DNA of 64,000 bases from Synechococcus sp. LTW-R (GCF_014217875.1 NZ_CP059060.1:1-64000); one strand, 5' to 3'. Shown: positions 51,609-60,789, numbered from the stretch's first letter. Numbers and translations are program-made. The notes: a model not told the origin generated them from the sequence alone.

Positions 51609-52304
51609 ATGGATCGGCAGCCCTTGCAGGCATCATTTCAGGCCCCAGATCCGGCCTTCATCAGCTCCCTTCGTTTTAACGAGGCCGGCCTGATCCCGGC
51701 GGTCGCGCAGGACTGGCTCGACGGTGCGGTCCTGATGGTCGCCTGGATGAACCAAGAGGCGATCGAGCGCACCCTGGCCACGGGCGAGGTGCACTACTGG
51801 AGTCGCTCCAGGCAGGAGCTTTGGCACAAGGGGGCCACCAGCGGCCACACCCAGGCCCTGCGCGGCCTTCGCTACGACTGCGATGCCGATGTGTTGCTGC
51901 TCACCATCGAGCAGAAGGGTGACGTCGCCTGCCACACCGGCGCCCGCAGTTGCTTCTACGACGACGGCCCCAGCCCAACGGACGGTGGTGCCAGCGCCGC
52001 GCCTCCGCCTGCCGATGTCTGCACGGAGCTGATGCGGGTCATCGAAGGACGCCGCGATCAGCCCGAGCCCGGCAGCTACACGAACAAGTTGCTGGAGGGC
52101 GGTGACAACCGAATCCTCAAAAAGATCGGGGAGGAGAGCGCCGAATTTGTGATGGCCTGCAAGGACAACAGTCCAGAGGAGATGGCGGGCGAGGCGGCCG
52201 ACATCGTCTTCCACCTCCAGGTCGCCTTGGCCCACCACGGCGTCAGCTGGCGCAAAGTCCAGGAAGTCCTCGCGGCGCGCCGCGGAGCCCCCCGTCGCGA
52301 GTAG
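51609..52304 (+). CDS. hisIE: Bifunctional phosphoribosyl-AMP cyclohydrolase / phosphoribosyl-ATP pyrophosphatase
   Basis: This fused enzyme of histidine synthesis performs steps 2 and 3. It has 231 residues. The HisI part (about 1-125) contains [33 protein letters not shown] and the metal site [20 protein letters not shown] with CHTGARSCF. The HisE part (about 135-231) has [20 protein letters not shown] and [20 protein letters not shown] 51609 is the natural start. It is convergent with the RND adaptor gene, 2 bases apart. Confidence 0.96.
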   Translation: MDRQPLQASFQAPDPAFISSLRFNEAGLIPAVAQDWLDGAVLMVAWMNQEAIERTLATGEVHYWSRSRQELWHKGATSGHTQALRGLRYDCDADVLLLTIEQKGDVACHTGARSCFYDDGPSPTDGGASAAPPPADVCTELMRVIEGRRDQPEPGSYTNKLLEGGDNRILKKIGEESAEFVMACKDNSPEEMAGEAADIVFHLQVALAHHGVSWRKVQEVLAARRGAPRRE

Positions 52305-52306
52305 GG

Positions 52307-53386
52307 CTACTTCAGTTGAATGGGGCTCCCGTGGCGGAGCCCCGAGCGGTGGCTCAAGATCACACGATCTGTTGGCGACAGTCCGCTGAGCACCGGATAG
52401 CGATCACCCTGCAGGGGGCCCAAGCGGACGCTGCGCTGCAACGCCACGGTGCTGTCCGCCGGAAGGCGCTCAATGCGTGCCAGGGGCGTTTTGCCGGGGT
52501 CCTTCTTCCAGTCGGCCGGGGTGCCGACCACAAAGACGAACCTTTGACCGAACTGGCGTGTGACCGCCTCAAAGGGGACGGCGAGCTGGCGCTCAGCGCC
52601 AATGATCAAGCGGGTTCTCAGCCGTTGCCCGTCCCGCAGCATGCCGTTGGGGTTGTCGACCTTGGCCTTCGCCAGCAGGGTCTGGCTGCTCGGGTTGATG
52701 TTGGGGTCGATCATCGTCACCCGCCCCTTGGCGATGGGCCTTTGCCCTTGGCCATCCAGCAGTTGCACCAGTTGGCCGCTGGCGAGACGGTTCGCCTGGG
52801 CTGCCGGCACGTCGATGCGGGCCTGCAGGGCCTCATTGCGGATGATTCGGCTGAAGGGGCTACCGGCCTGGAGCACATCCCCCGCTTTGACGCTCAGATC
52901 GCTGATCACTCCTGCGATCGGAGCGCGGACATCCTTGTAGGAGAGGTCCGCCAACTTGGCCCGTAGGGCTTGGTTGGATCCGATCGCCTTGGCTTCAAAT
53001 TCATCCCGCTGCAGGGCGGTGGCGGCCCCCTCCTTCACCAGACCCGCGAAGCGTTCGTAGGCCAGTTGATCGCTTTTGCTCTGCGCTTTCAGGGCGGAGA
53101 CGTCGGCTTTGAGTTGGGTTTGATCGAGGACCAGCAGCAGCTGCCCCGCCTGCACGGGCTGCCCGGACTGGACCAGGACCCGTTGAATGCGTCCGCCGGC
53201 CTGGGCCGCGAGTTCGATCTCATCGGTCGCCTCGAGGGTGCTGACGGTATCGATGCTTTGCACGAACACCTCCCGCGCCAGGGGAGCGGCCTTGACCTTC
53301 TGCGGCGGCCGTCCTGTGGGGGAGCCGCAGCCAGTGATTGCCAGGAGTCCAAGGGCGGCCAACGCTGGCCAGAACGGTTTAGGCAT
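52307..53386 (-). CDS. RND efflux periplasmic adaptor (membrane fusion lipoprotein)
   Basis: The protein has 359 residues. A signal peptide ends in the lipobox LAITGC (Cys about residue 20), so it is anchored to the plasma membrane. The lipoyl/barrel-sandwich halves are AAQAGGRIQRVLVQSGQPVQ and YKDVRAPIAGVISDLSVKAGD, flanking a helical hairpin, followed by beta-barrel and membrane-proximal domains. It couples the RND pump to an outer-membrane channel, not encoded nearby. It overlaps the pump gene by 8 bases. Confidence 0.93.
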   Translation of the reverse strand: MPKPFWPALAALGLLAITGCGSPTGRPPQKVKAAPLAREVFVQSIDTVSTLEATDEIELAAQAGGRIQRVLVQSGQPVQAGQLLLVLDQTQLKADVSALKAQSKSDQLAYERFAGLVKEGAATALQRDEFEAKAIGSNQALRAKLADLSYKDVRAPIAGVISDLSVKAGDVLQAGSPFSRIIRNEALQARIDVPAAQANRLASGQLVQLLDGQGQRPIAKGRVTMIDPNINPSSQTLLAKAKVDNPNGMLRDGQRLRTRLIIGAERQLAVPFEAVTRQFGQRFVFVVGTPADWKKDPGKTPLARIERLPADSTVALQRSVRLGPLQGDRYPVLSGLSPTDRVILSHRSGLRHGSPIQLK

Positions 53387-56300
53387 GGGTCCTCCGGGCT
53401 TTGAGTTGGAGCTCCCAGCCCTTGATCAACCTGTAGCTACTGGGCACGACAAACAGGCTTAAGACGGTGGCCACCAGCAGTCCGAAGAACACCACGGTGC
53501 CGATGCTGATCCGGCTACTGGCGCTGCTGCCACTGGCGAGCAGCAAGGGCAGGAATCCAGCGAGGGAGGAGATCGCCGTCAGCAGGATCGGCCGCAGCCG
53601 GGAACGGGCCGACTCGCGGATCGCTTCGTCCACGCTCAGTCCCTCCCGTAGGTGCTGGTTGGCGAATTCCACGATCAGGATGCCGTTCTTGGCCGCCAGG
53701 GCCACCAGGACGAGGAGTCCCATCTGGCCATAGACATCCAGTGGCAGCCCCCGCAGCACCAGGCCCCCGAGGGCTCCCAGCAGGGCCAGGGGGACGGTAA
53801 TCAAGATGATGAACGGGTCCAGCAGGTTCTCGTAGAGGCCGGCCAGCACGAGCCCCATCACCAAGACCGCCAGGGCAAAGACCCGAACGGTGCTGCCGCC
53901 GGAGCGCCGCTCTTCTTCGGCCAGTCCCCTCCAGGCCAGGTCGGTGCTGCGGCCGCCGAGTTGCTGTTGCAGCCGCTCCAGTTCGGCCATCGCTTGTCCG
54001 GTGCTCACCCCTGAGGCCGGCAGGGCGCGGATGCTGATGGAGCGGACCAGGCGGCTGTGGTTGATCGTGCTGGCTCCACTGGAGACTTCCACCTGCACCA
54101 ACTGACCAACGGGGATCAGGGCTCCCTTCTTCGAGCGCACCTGCAGGGCCAGCACGTCATCGAGGTTGCGCCGTCCTCCCCCATCGAGTTGAACAATCAC
54201 CCGGCGGACCTGGTCCCCCTCAAAGCTGTCATTGACGTAGCTGCTGCCCAAGCTGGCCTGCAATGTGCTGACCAGCTGGCTTAGCTTGACTCCGAGGGAG
54301 GCCATTTGCAGCCGATCGGGCTCCAGGCGCAAGAGCGGTGAATCGGCGCTGAAGCGGGTGGAGACCCGCTCAAACCTGCCGGTGGCATTGGCGGCTTGGA
54401 TCAGCCGCTGCGCTTCCCTGGCAAATTGCTGCAGGGACAACTGGCCATTGCTGGTGTCGAGCAGCTCCAGCTCGAGCCCACCCTCGCTGCTGAAACCGCG
54501 CACGCTGGGCGGCTGGCTGACGATCACCGTTGCTCCCGTGATTTGCTTGCGCAGAGCGCGGTTCAGGCGTTGGGCCACCGCTTCCGTGCTGGGGCGGCCC
54601 GGTCCCCGTTGACCGATCGGTTGGAGACGCAGGAAGAGCAGCCCCTTGTTGGGGGTGCTGTCGCCGAAGGAGCGTCCGGCATAGAAGTTGCCGGTTCGAA
54701 TCGCCGGGTCCGCCGCCGTTAGTTCTTGCACCTGCTGCATCACCGCCTCGGTGCGCTGCAATGAGAGCCCCTCCGGCAGGACCACGACTCCCCGCAACTG
54801 TCCGTTGTCTTCCTGGGGGATGAAGGCCGTCGGTCTCCAGCTCAAGCCCAGGGCCGTGATCAGCAGACCCAGCACGACGCTGGCCATGACGCGGCGGCGT
54901 AGCCGCAATGAGCCCTCGAGCCAGCGTCCATAGGGGGCTTCCAGGGACTCCAGCCAACGCCGGGGTGGATCAATCCAGCGCAGCAACCAGGCGGGCTCGC
55001 GCTGTTCGGCGTGGAGCAGGCGACTGGCCGCCACAGGGGTGAAGCTGATGGCGTTGAAGGTTGAAACCGCGATCGCCGCACTGATGCTGATGGCGATCGG
55101 CGCATAGAGCCGACCCACGCTGCCCTCCAGGCCGATGACGGGGAGGAAGACCACCACCAGTACCAGGGAGGTGGCGACCACCGCGCCTCCGAGTTCGGCC
55201 ATGGACGCGCGAGCCGCCGCCAGGGGGGAGGCGCCGGCCTTCAAGCGTCGGCCGATGTCCTCGCTGACGACGATGGCGTCATCGACCACGAGGCCCGAGG
55301 CCAGCACCATTCCAAACAGGCTGAGGGTGTTGATCGAGCCCCCCGCCAGCTTGATCAGGCTGATCGAGCCGAGGAGGGAGACCGGGACGGCCAGGGCACT
55401 GATCAGGGCGAGGCGGCTGTTGCCGAGCCCGAGCAGCAGGGCCAAGAAGACCAGCAAGACCGCATCGCGAAGGCTGCCCGCCGTCTCGCCAATGCTGGTG
55501 CGAATCGTCTCCGCTTCGTTGACGATCAGCTGCAGATCAATGCCCGGGGGAATGTCCGGCTGCAGTTCGGCCAGGGCCCGCTCCACCGACTCACTGACCG
55601 CGAGGGCATTCGTGCCGTCCCGTTGGTAGACGCCAATGGCGACCGCGCTGCTGCCCTGGAGGTTGGTGGCGACGGCGTCATAGCTCTCACTGCCGAGGAC
55701 CACCCGGCCGATGTCGCTGAGCAGCACGACCCCACCCTCGGGCCCCTCGCCGACCACCAGCTGTTCGAGTTCCTCGGGGCTGCGCAGCCGCCCTTCCATC
55801 TCCAGCGGCAGGGTGGTGGCCTGGCCGGGGGGCATCGGCGCTTCACCGGTTTGTCCGAGGGCAGCCAAGACGTTTTGGGCTTGCAGGGCCCGCTCCACGT
55901 CGTTAATCGTCAGTTGGCGCTCCAGCAGCGCCGTGGGATTCAGCCAGAGCCGGAAGGCCATGGGGCTGCCGCCAAACAGACGGACATCACCGACCCCCTC
56001 CACCCGCTGCAACCGCTGCTGCACGACCTGGCTGACCCAGCCGTTGAGGAACTGCGGTGTGTAGCGCTGGGGATCCGCGCTGAAGCTCAGGACCATTAAG
56101 AGGTCATCGGAGCTGCGTCGGACTTGCACACCGAGGCGGGCGACTTGGGCCGGCAGCCGCCGTAGGACCTGGGCGATCTCGTTTTGGGTGTTGACCTGGT
56201 TGAGCTCCGGGGAGCCGCCGCGGAAGTTCAGCTGAATGCTGCTGCCGCTTCCGCTGCTGCTCGAGCGGATGCTCTCCAAGCGCTCAAGCCCATTCAGTTG

Positions 56301-56522
56301 TTGCTCGATCAGGGCCGTGACTCCCTGCTCGACCACCTCGGGGCTCCCCCCGGGATAGGAGCTCCGGACACTGACCCGGCCCGGGGCAATGCCGGGCAAG
56401 TTCTCCACCTGCAGGCCGCTCAGGCTGAGGGCCCCCATCAACAGCAGGAGCAGGCTCAGCACCAAGCTGAACACGGGCCGTCTCAAGAACAGATCTGAGA
56501 GGGTCCGCCTCGGCGGAGTCAT
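53379..56522 (-). CDS. RND efflux pump inner-membrane subunit (AcrB/HAE1 type)
   Basis: This proton-driven trimeric pump has 1047 residues, the usual length. It has TM1 followed by a large porter domain (QVENLPGIAPGRVSVRSSYPGG), TM4 with the proton-relay pair in GLVVDDAIVVSEDIGRRLKAG near residue 410, and a second repeat with QMGLLVLVALAAKNGILIVE. The Asp-Asp pair and the hydrophobic-amphiphilic HAE1 features indicate drug or lipid export rather than heavy-metal export (CzcA type). It is co-transcribed with the adaptor (8-base overlap) and the upstream matrixin-like gene (ATGA). Confidence 0.95.
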   Translation of the reverse strand: MTPPRRTLSDLFLRRPVFSLVLSLLLLLMGALSLSGLQVENLPGIAPGRVSVRSSYPGGSPEVVEQGVTALIEQQLNGLERLESIRSSSSGSGSSIQLNFRGGSPELNQVNTQNEIAQVLRRLPAQVARLGVQVRRSSDDLLMVLSFSADPQRYTPQFLNGWVSQVVQQRLQRVEGVGDVRLFGGSPMAFRLWLNPTALLERQLTINDVERALQAQNVLAALGQTGEAPMPPGQATTLPLEMEGRLRSPEELEQLVVGEGPEGGVVLLSDIGRVVLGSESYDAVATNLQGSSAVAIGVYQRDGTNALAVSESVERALAELQPDIPPGIDLQLIVNEAETIRTSIGETAGSLRDAVLLVFLALLLGLGNSRLALISALAVPVSLLGSISLIKLAGGSINTLSLFGMVLASGLVVDDAIVVSEDIGRRLKAGASPLAAARASMAELGGAVVATSLVLVVVFLPVIGLEGSVGRLYAPIAISISAAIAVSTFNAISFTPVAASRLLHAEQREPAWLLRWIDPPRRWLESLEAPYGRWLEGSLRLRRRVMASVVLGLLITALGLSWRPTAFIPQEDNGQLRGVVVLPEGLSLQRTEAVMQQVQELTAADPAIRTGNFYAGRSFGDSTPNKGLLFLRLQPIGQRGPGRPSTEAVAQRLNRALRKQITGATVIVSQPPSVRGFSSEGGLELELLDTSNGQLSLQQFAREAQRLIQAANATGRFERVSTRFSADSPLLRLEPDRLQMASLGVKLSQLVSTLQASLGSSYVNDSFEGDQVRRVIVQLDGGGRRNLDDVLALQVRSKKGALIPVGQLVQVEVSSGASTINHSRLVRSISIRALPASGVSTGQAMAELERLQQQLGGRSTDLAWRGLAEEERRSGGSTVRVFALAVLVMGLVLAGLYENLLDPFIILITVPLALLGALGGLVLRGLPLDVYGQMGLLVLVALAAKNGILIVEFANQHLREGLSVDEAIRESARSRLRPILLTAISSLAGFLPLLLASGSSASSRISIGTVVFFGLLVATVLSLFVVPSSYRLIKGWELQLKARRTHA

Positions 56523-57169
56523 GGCTGGTTGGAGGGCAGCTCAGCCTGGGTCAGCCCTGGCTGTTCTTGCAACCACATCAAGGTCGCTCGATCGCGGGGG
56601 CTGAGCTCGAGCACGGGGATCGGTCCGGCTTTGACGGCCAGGGCATCGCCGGCTTGGTCGCTATGGCCCCAGAGACCAAAGGCGTGGCCCAATTCATGGA
56701 GGCTCGTGGCCTGGATCGCCGTTTGGGCTTGGCCGGGGCTGATCAGCACGGTCACCAGCGGCTCCCGTTGCCAGCGTTGCTGCCGGCGCACGTCCTGCAG
56801 TTGCAGCAGGGCCCGTCCGTTGCTGGCGCGGTTGTTGCGCAGGGGAGGCCGACGGCGTTCCACCCGCACCTGGGCCCGCAGCGGATCGGAGACGAGCTCA
56901 ATCGGCAGCAGCTCCTGCCAGGTGCGCAGGGCGGCGCCGACGGCTCGATTCCAGCGCTGCTCCCAGATCGCCCCAGGACCGTCGGTTTCCACGGGCTGGA
57001 CCCAGACGCACCAGTGACGGCGTCGCGGCCAGCCCGCCGGGGTTGTCCTCAGGCGGTCGCTGTAGCCAACGCCGCTGGCCGCGGCCGCCTCGATCAAGAG
57101 CGGACCCTGACCAGGCCAGGGCCGCACCTCGGAGGCGACGGGACAGGGATCTGGAGGCGGCAGCTCCAT
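56519..57169 (-). CDS. Matrixin-like zinc metalloprotease
   Basis: The protein has 216 residues. The metzincin motif SLHELGHAFGLWGHSD gives HExGHxxGxxH, the three-His zinc site of M10/M12-type proteases. A downstream Met-turn candidate is harder to place. The N-terminal half has several Trp/Arg-rich strands (RRRHWCVWVQPV, RAQVRVERRRPPL) and no obvious signal peptide, so location is uncertain. It overlaps the RND pump start by ATGA and follows the DUF2214 gene by 8 bases, an unusual operon. Confidence 0.8.
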   Translation of the reverse strand: MELPPPDPCPVASEVRPWPGQGPLLIEAAAASGVGYSDRLRTTPAGWPRRRHWCVWVQPVETDGPGAIWEQRWNRAVGAALRTWQELLPIELVSDPLRAQVRVERRRPPLRNNRASNGRALLQLQDVRRQQRWQREPLVTVLISPGQAQTAIQATSLHELGHAFGLWGHSDQAGDALAVKAGPIPVLELSPRDRATLMWLQEQPGLTQAELPSNQP

Positions 57170-57177
57170 CGCTGGTC

Positions 57178-57675
57178 TTAACCAGGCAGGCCGACGCCCC
57201 GGGCCATCAAGGTGGCGAGGAACGGAATCAGGGCAAAGCCCACCAATTCGATATTCAGGATCCAGGCCAGGCGCTTCGCCAGGGCTTCGCTCACTTGGGG
57301 CAGCTCACCTTTGCGCAGGGGGATGGCCCAGGTGATGTAGGTGATCGTTGGGTAGAGGGAGAGGCCACCCACGGAGAGGTAGAGGCCAACCTTCCACCAG
57401 AACAGGGGGTTCTCCGTATAGAACTCGGACCCCTGACCGAAGTGCATCACCCGCAGGATTCCGCTCACCAGCAGGGCGAGGGCGGCCATTCCGTAGACCA
57501 CATCCGTGATCACCATCAAGGTGGCGTCCTTGCGGTTTGGGTTGGGCTGGATCAGGCGGCGTTCCAGCACCAGGGCGCCAAAGCAGAGCATGAAGCTCAG
57601 GTAGTGGACGTAGGCCACGCCGGCTCGAGTGAAGACGGTCGGTGCGATGTCGGCGATCAGAGCCGGGGCGGGCAT
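57178..57675 (-). CDS. DUF2214 family membrane protein
   Basis: This 165-residue protein has four membrane helices (about 18-36, 56-75, 87-108, 136-155). Motifs are YVHYLSFMLCFGALVLERRL, RVMHFGQGSEFYTENPLFWW and KVGLYLSVGGLSLYPTITYI. The histidines at the helix ends recall haem- or copper-binding membrane families, but DUF2214 has no settled function. It is the first gene of the unit that continues with the matrixin-like protease and the RND pump. Confidence 0.85.
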   Translation of the reverse strand: MPAPALIADIAPTVFTRAGVAYVHYLSFMLCFGALVLERRLIQPNPNRKDATLMVITDVVYGMAALALLVSGILRVMHFGQGSEFYTENPLFWWKVGLYLSVGGLSLYPTITYITWAIPLRKGELPQVSEALAKRLAWILNIELVGFALIPFLATLMARGVGLPG

Positions 57676-57867
57676 GGCCTTGGACGGGATGGGCTCCAGA
57701 CCGTAGCGACTGAGGGGCTGCGCTGGTTTTGTTCAGGCTTCGGAAGCCAATCTGCAGTTGCGAAGCAAATATGAATTAGGGAAGAACTTTGAAACTTGGA
57801 AGCTTTTTAGTGCCTTTTTTTATTGAGCAAAAAAGCCCTTAGGTTCAAATCAGCAGAACGCGCAATC

Positions 57868-58803
57868 ATGGCCAGCTCGCTGAGTGCTTTCTTGGGTGAA
57901 ATTGGTCGTCACCAATTGTTGACACCAGAGCAAGAGCTGATGCTTGGCCGCAAGGTACAAGCGATGGTGCACTTGCATGAGCGCTGCGCTATGGCTGGTG
58001 GTGTTGGCGAGGCCTGCAGCTACAACGACATCGAAAAGCGCACGATGCGCGTGGGCGAGCGGGCCAAAGATCAGATGATCACCGCCAACCTGCGCCTGGT
58101 GGTCAACCTGGCCAAGCGTTACCAGGGCAAGGGTCTTGATCTGTTGGATCTCATCCAAGAGGGGACCCTCGGTTTGACCCGGGCCGTGGAGAAATACGAC
58201 CCCACCCGTGGCCATCGCTTTAGTACTTATGCCTACTGGTGGATTCGTCAGGGTCTCAATCGTGCGCTTTCGACCCAAAGTCGCACGATTCGGATCCCTG
58301 TCAATGTCAATGAAAAATTGACACGCCTGCGGGCGGCGAAGGCGCGTTTGATGCAGCGCAATGGCATGGCGCCGACCTCACAACAGTTGGCGACGGCATT
58401 GGGTTTGCCGCTCGATGAAATTGAGGATTTGCTGGGTTGCGAACTGCGCAGCGTCACGGTCAGCCTGCAGGGCATCGTCAAATCCAAATCCGATCCCACG
58501 GAGTTGGTCGATGTGCTCCCCAGCGAGGACCTTCCGCCGATGGAGCGTTGTGAATTGGCGGAGCGCAATGCCGCCGTTTGGAAGCTCCTGGATCAGTCGA
58601 ACCTCACCCCGAAGGAGCGCACCGTGGTGATGCTGCGCTTCGGCCTGGATGGCAGCCATGAATGGCGGACCTTGGCCGAGGTGGCGCGCCTGCTGGGCTG
58701 CAGCCGGGAGTACTGCCGTCAGGTCGTCCAACGGGCCCTGCGCAAGCTGCGCAAGGTGGGGATTCAGAGCGGCCTGGTGGACGTCAGTTCTGTCGTCCAG
58801 TAA
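57868..58803 (+). CDS. Group-2-type RNA polymerase sigma-70 factor
   Basis: This 311-residue non-essential-type sigma factor of the RpoD family, common in cyanobacteria, has region 1.2 with LTPEQELMLGRKVQAM. Region 2 contains NLRLVVNLAKRYQGKGLDLLDLI and RFSTYAYWWIRQG. Regions 3 and 4 carry IRIPVNVNEKLTRLR and the helix-turn-helix TLAEVARLLGCSREYCRQVV. It lacks the long N-terminal 1.1 region of the primary factor. ATG 57868 is chosen; TTG 57823 is in frame. The 192-base upstream region is unusually AT-rich and should hold its promoter. It may direct stress, light or nutrient responses. Confidence 0.93.
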   Translation: MASSLSAFLGEIGRHQLLTPEQELMLGRKVQAMVHLHERCAMAGGVGEACSYNDIEKRTMRVGERAKDQMITANLRLVVNLAKRYQGKGLDLLDLIQEGTLGLTRAVEKYDPTRGHRFSTYAYWWIRQGLNRALSTQSRTIRIPVNVNEKLTRLRAAKARLMQRNGMAPTSQQLATALGLPLDEIEDLLGCELRSVTVSLQGIVKSKSDPTELVDVLPSEDLPPMERCELAERNAAVWKLLDQSNLTPKERTVVMLRFGLDGSHEWRTLAEVARLLGCSREYCRQVVQRALRKLRKVGIQSGLVDVSSVVQ

Positions 58804-58847
58804 GTCGGCCCTCAGAATGGTGTCATCGCTTGAGGTGACACCAGCCC

Positions 58848-59213
58848 ATGGCTGTCGACCCTGCTGCCCAACCCATTGATGCCCAGGTGCTGGGCAGCAC
58901 CGAGGTGGATGAGGGGGCGCTGCGCCAGCTGTTGCGCCGTGCCGGTCGTGCCATCGCCCGGCCAGCCCTGGAATGTCTGGAGCTGATGCTCGATCCGGGC
59001 ACGCCACCCCAGGTGCGCCTGACGATGCTGGCGGCCTTGACCTATCTCCTGGTGCCGGTCGATCTGATCCCTGATTTCATTCCGGCTGCGGGCTTTAGTG
59101 ATGACCTGGTGGCCTTGACCGCTTTATTGGGGCTCTGCACGCGTCACATGAGCGACCCCATTCGGATCCGGGCGCAACGCAAACTGGATCGCTGGTTCCC
59201 CCCGACGCGCTGA
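58848..59213 (+). CDS. YkvA/DUF1232 family protein
   Basis: The protein has 121 residues. The DUF1232 signature is complete: MLAALTYLLVPVDLIPDFIPAAGFSDD followed by LVALTALLGLC, a hydrophobic hairpin probably dipping into the membrane. The function of the family is unknown. A 44-base gap follows the sigma factor gene. Its stop overlaps the start of the next gene (TGATG). Confidence 0.85.
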   Translation: MAVDPAAQPIDAQVLGSTEVDEGALRQLLRRAGRAIARPALECLELMLDPGTPPQVRLTMLAALTYLLVPVDLIPDFIPAAGFSDDLVALTALLGLCTRHMSDPIRIRAQRKLDRWFPPTR

Positions 59214-59542
59214 TGGCTGCTCTGACCTCTGAGCAGTTAGACGAACTGCAATCGTTCATCAAGGACTGGCTCCGCCACAGCGGCAGGACGCAATCGGATT
59301 TGCGCCGGGCGCTGCGGGCCAGTTCGATTCGGATGCCGGTGCTGCTCGATGAGCTCGACCGCACCTACCGGCGCGATGGCCTGGTGGGGTTGGCGGAACG
59401 TCTCTGTGACATTGAGGCGGTCTGGCAAAGCGAGGATCAAGGCGGGGGGGCTGTGGCTGATGCGTCACCCGCTGTCGAGGATTCCTTGGGGCAATTGGAC
59501 CTGCTCCTGGAAGAAATCCGACTGGAAGTCGGAGATGGCTGA
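59213..59542 (+). CDS. Hypothetical helical protein (109 aa), coupled to the DUF1232 gene
   Basis: This soluble protein, rich in Leu, Arg, Asp and Glu, begins TSEQLDELQSFIKDWLRHSGR and continues QSDLRRALRASSIRMPVLLDELD, with GLVGLAERLCDIEAVWQS. The acidic C-terminal third (DSLGQLDLLLEEIRLEV) suggests a coiled region. The SGRTQSDLRRALRAS stretch has a helix-turn-helix flavour, so DNA binding is conceivable. No family is recognised. Confidence 0.7.
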   Translation: MAALTSEQLDELQSFIKDWLRHSGRTQSDLRRALRASSIRMPVLLDELDRTYRRDGLVGLAERLCDIEAVWQSEDQGGGAVADASPAVEDSLGQLDLLLEEIRLEVGDG

Positions 59543-59589
59543 CGGCTGCCGTCAGTCACGTCACAGTGGGTGCACGTTGCACCGCTGAG

Positions 59590-59835
59590 ATGTCCCGCAC
59601 CCGTTGGCTGGCCTGGGCTTCCGCCGTTGCCCTGGGCGCGGCCTACCCCGCTGCCGTTCAGGCTCAGTCGGAGAGCTTCCTCTGGGGACCGGGCAGCAAT
59701 GTGGGTCCGGCAACCACGGTCGAACCCAAAAACTGTGTGACCGCAGCGGACGGAAGTATCACCTGCGACACCAAGTTGGTGAACCCTCCGGGGGATACTC
59801 CGGCGAAGCCCCAGTACACGCCCTTTCGTAATTGA
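59590..59835 (+). CDS. Small secreted protein (81 aa)
   Basis: The signal peptide MSRTRWLAWASAVALGAA to VQA (about residue 25) is followed by a short mature chain of about 55 residues, rich in Gly, Pro and Thr, with two cysteines in KNCVTAADGSITCDTKLV that probably form a disulfide. It is expected in the periplasm or outside the cell. The stop overlaps the next gene's TTG start. Confidence 0.68.
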   Translation: MSRTRWLAWASAVALGAAYPAAVQAQSESFLWGPGSNVGPATTVEPKNCVTAADGSITCDTKLVNPPGDTPAKPQYTPFRN

Positions 59836-60320
59836 AGTCTCTGTTCTGTGATCGCGCTTTCCTGAGAGGGATCTCAGGGTTTGAGCGCGCGCTCGCCAAG
59901 GTGCTCTCGGTCACCCTCACGGTGGTCCTGGTGGTGGCGACCCTGCAACTGCTGCTCTTCCTGGGCAGCGACCTGCTGGATCTTCAGGTCAATTGGACCG
60001 GTGAGGGCCTGGTGGGTCTCCTGGATCAAATCCTGGTGATTTTGATTGCCGTGGAGGTCCTCCAGAACCTCACCGCCTACCTGCGGGAACACGTCGTTCA
60101 GATCGAGCTGGTGCTGGTGACGGCGTTGACGGCGGTCGCCCGCAAGGTGATTGTCTCCCCTCCGGGCATGCAGAAGGACCCGGCTGTGCTGATCGGTTTG
60201 GGGGTGGCGATCGTCTCCTTGGCGGCGGCCTACTGGCTGGTGCGCCAATCGCACCTCAAGCGTCCGCCGACCAGAACAGAGCCAGCCACACCGTCCCCGG
60301 ATCCGGATCGGTTGCCGTAA
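59832..60320 (+). CDS. PsiE-like phosphate-starvation-inducible membrane protein
   Basis: This 162-residue protein has four hydrophobic segments (about 25-48, 62-80, 92-106, 118-140). The motif LVGLLDQILVILIAVEVLQNL followed by YLREHVVQIELVLVTALTAVARK is characteristic of the PsiE family. The function is unknown; in E. coli psiE responds to phosphate and cAMP. The start is TTG 59832 in an ATTGA overlap with the secreted protein's stop. Its last 65 bases overlap the cupin gene on the other strand. Confidence 0.8.
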   Translation: MKSLFCDRAFLRGISGFERALAKVLSVTLTVVLVVATLQLLLFLGSDLLDLQVNWTGEGLVGLLDQILVILIAVEVLQNLTAYLREHVVQIELVLVTALTAVARKVIVSPPGMQKDPAVLIGLGVAIVSLAAAYWLVRQSHLKRPPTRTEPATPSPDPDRLP

Positions 60321-60789
60321 CCCGATGCCGGCGATGCGGTGCGATCAACAGTGCATCGCCGACGCAGAGGTCCCGAGGCTGGCCTTCGTCTTCAAAGTGC
60401 AGCGTCGCGCTTCCACGTAGCAGCAGGACCCATTCGCTCTCCGCCTGGTCGTACCAGCCTTGCGCTGGGCTGATGGCCTGGCAGGAATGAATGCGCTCGA
60501 GCCGCCAATGCTGGCCGCTGGCTAGGACCTCGGTGTGTTCCTGGCCGGCGGCCGGGCACGCCCCCCGCAGCAGGTTGGGTTGATCCGACGGTCCAGCCGG
60601 TTTCGCTGGGCTGTCCCCCCAGCGCCGGCCGATGTCAAAGCCGAACTGGGCGGCCAGTTGCACCACATCGTGGTGATTGCTGCAGTCCCGCAGCGCCTGG
60701 CGCAGGGCGGGCTGCGCTTCGCTCAAGGCCACGAAGGCATTGAGTTGCTCGATCTTGTTGAGGAACTGTTGGAGCTGCGCTTCGGCCAT
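60256..60789 (-). CDS. Nif11-like domain fused to a cupin
   Basis: The protein has 177 residues. Residues 1-58 (LQQFLNKIEQLNAFVALSEA to QFGFDIGRRWG) match the Nif11 leader-type fold, normally found as RiPP precursor leaders or stand-alone nitrogen-fixation-linked proteins. A charged linker is followed by a single cupin barrel, with WVLLLRGSATLHFEDEGQ and LCVGDALLIAPHRRHRV, which would bind a metal or small ligand. No cyclase or protease for a RiPP is nearby. The start ATG 60789 overlaps the GNAT stop (TGATG), so the two are co-translated. Confidence 0.75.
   Translation of the reverse strand: MAEAQLQQFLNKIEQLNAFVALSEAQPALRQALRDCSNHHDVVQLAAQFGFDIGRRWGDSPAKPAGPSDQPNLLRGACPAAGQEHTEVLASGQHWRLERIHSCQAISPAQGWYDQAESEWVLLLRGSATLHFEDEGQPRDLCVGDALLIAPHRRHRVTATDPDPGTVWLALFWSADA

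Noticed and set aside
57790-57835. Inverted T-rich/A-rich repeat (GCTTTTT ... AAAAAAGC) upstream of the sigma factor
   Set aside because: The arms are far apart and mostly homopolymer; this fits an AT-rich promoter region better than a defined hairpin or terminator.
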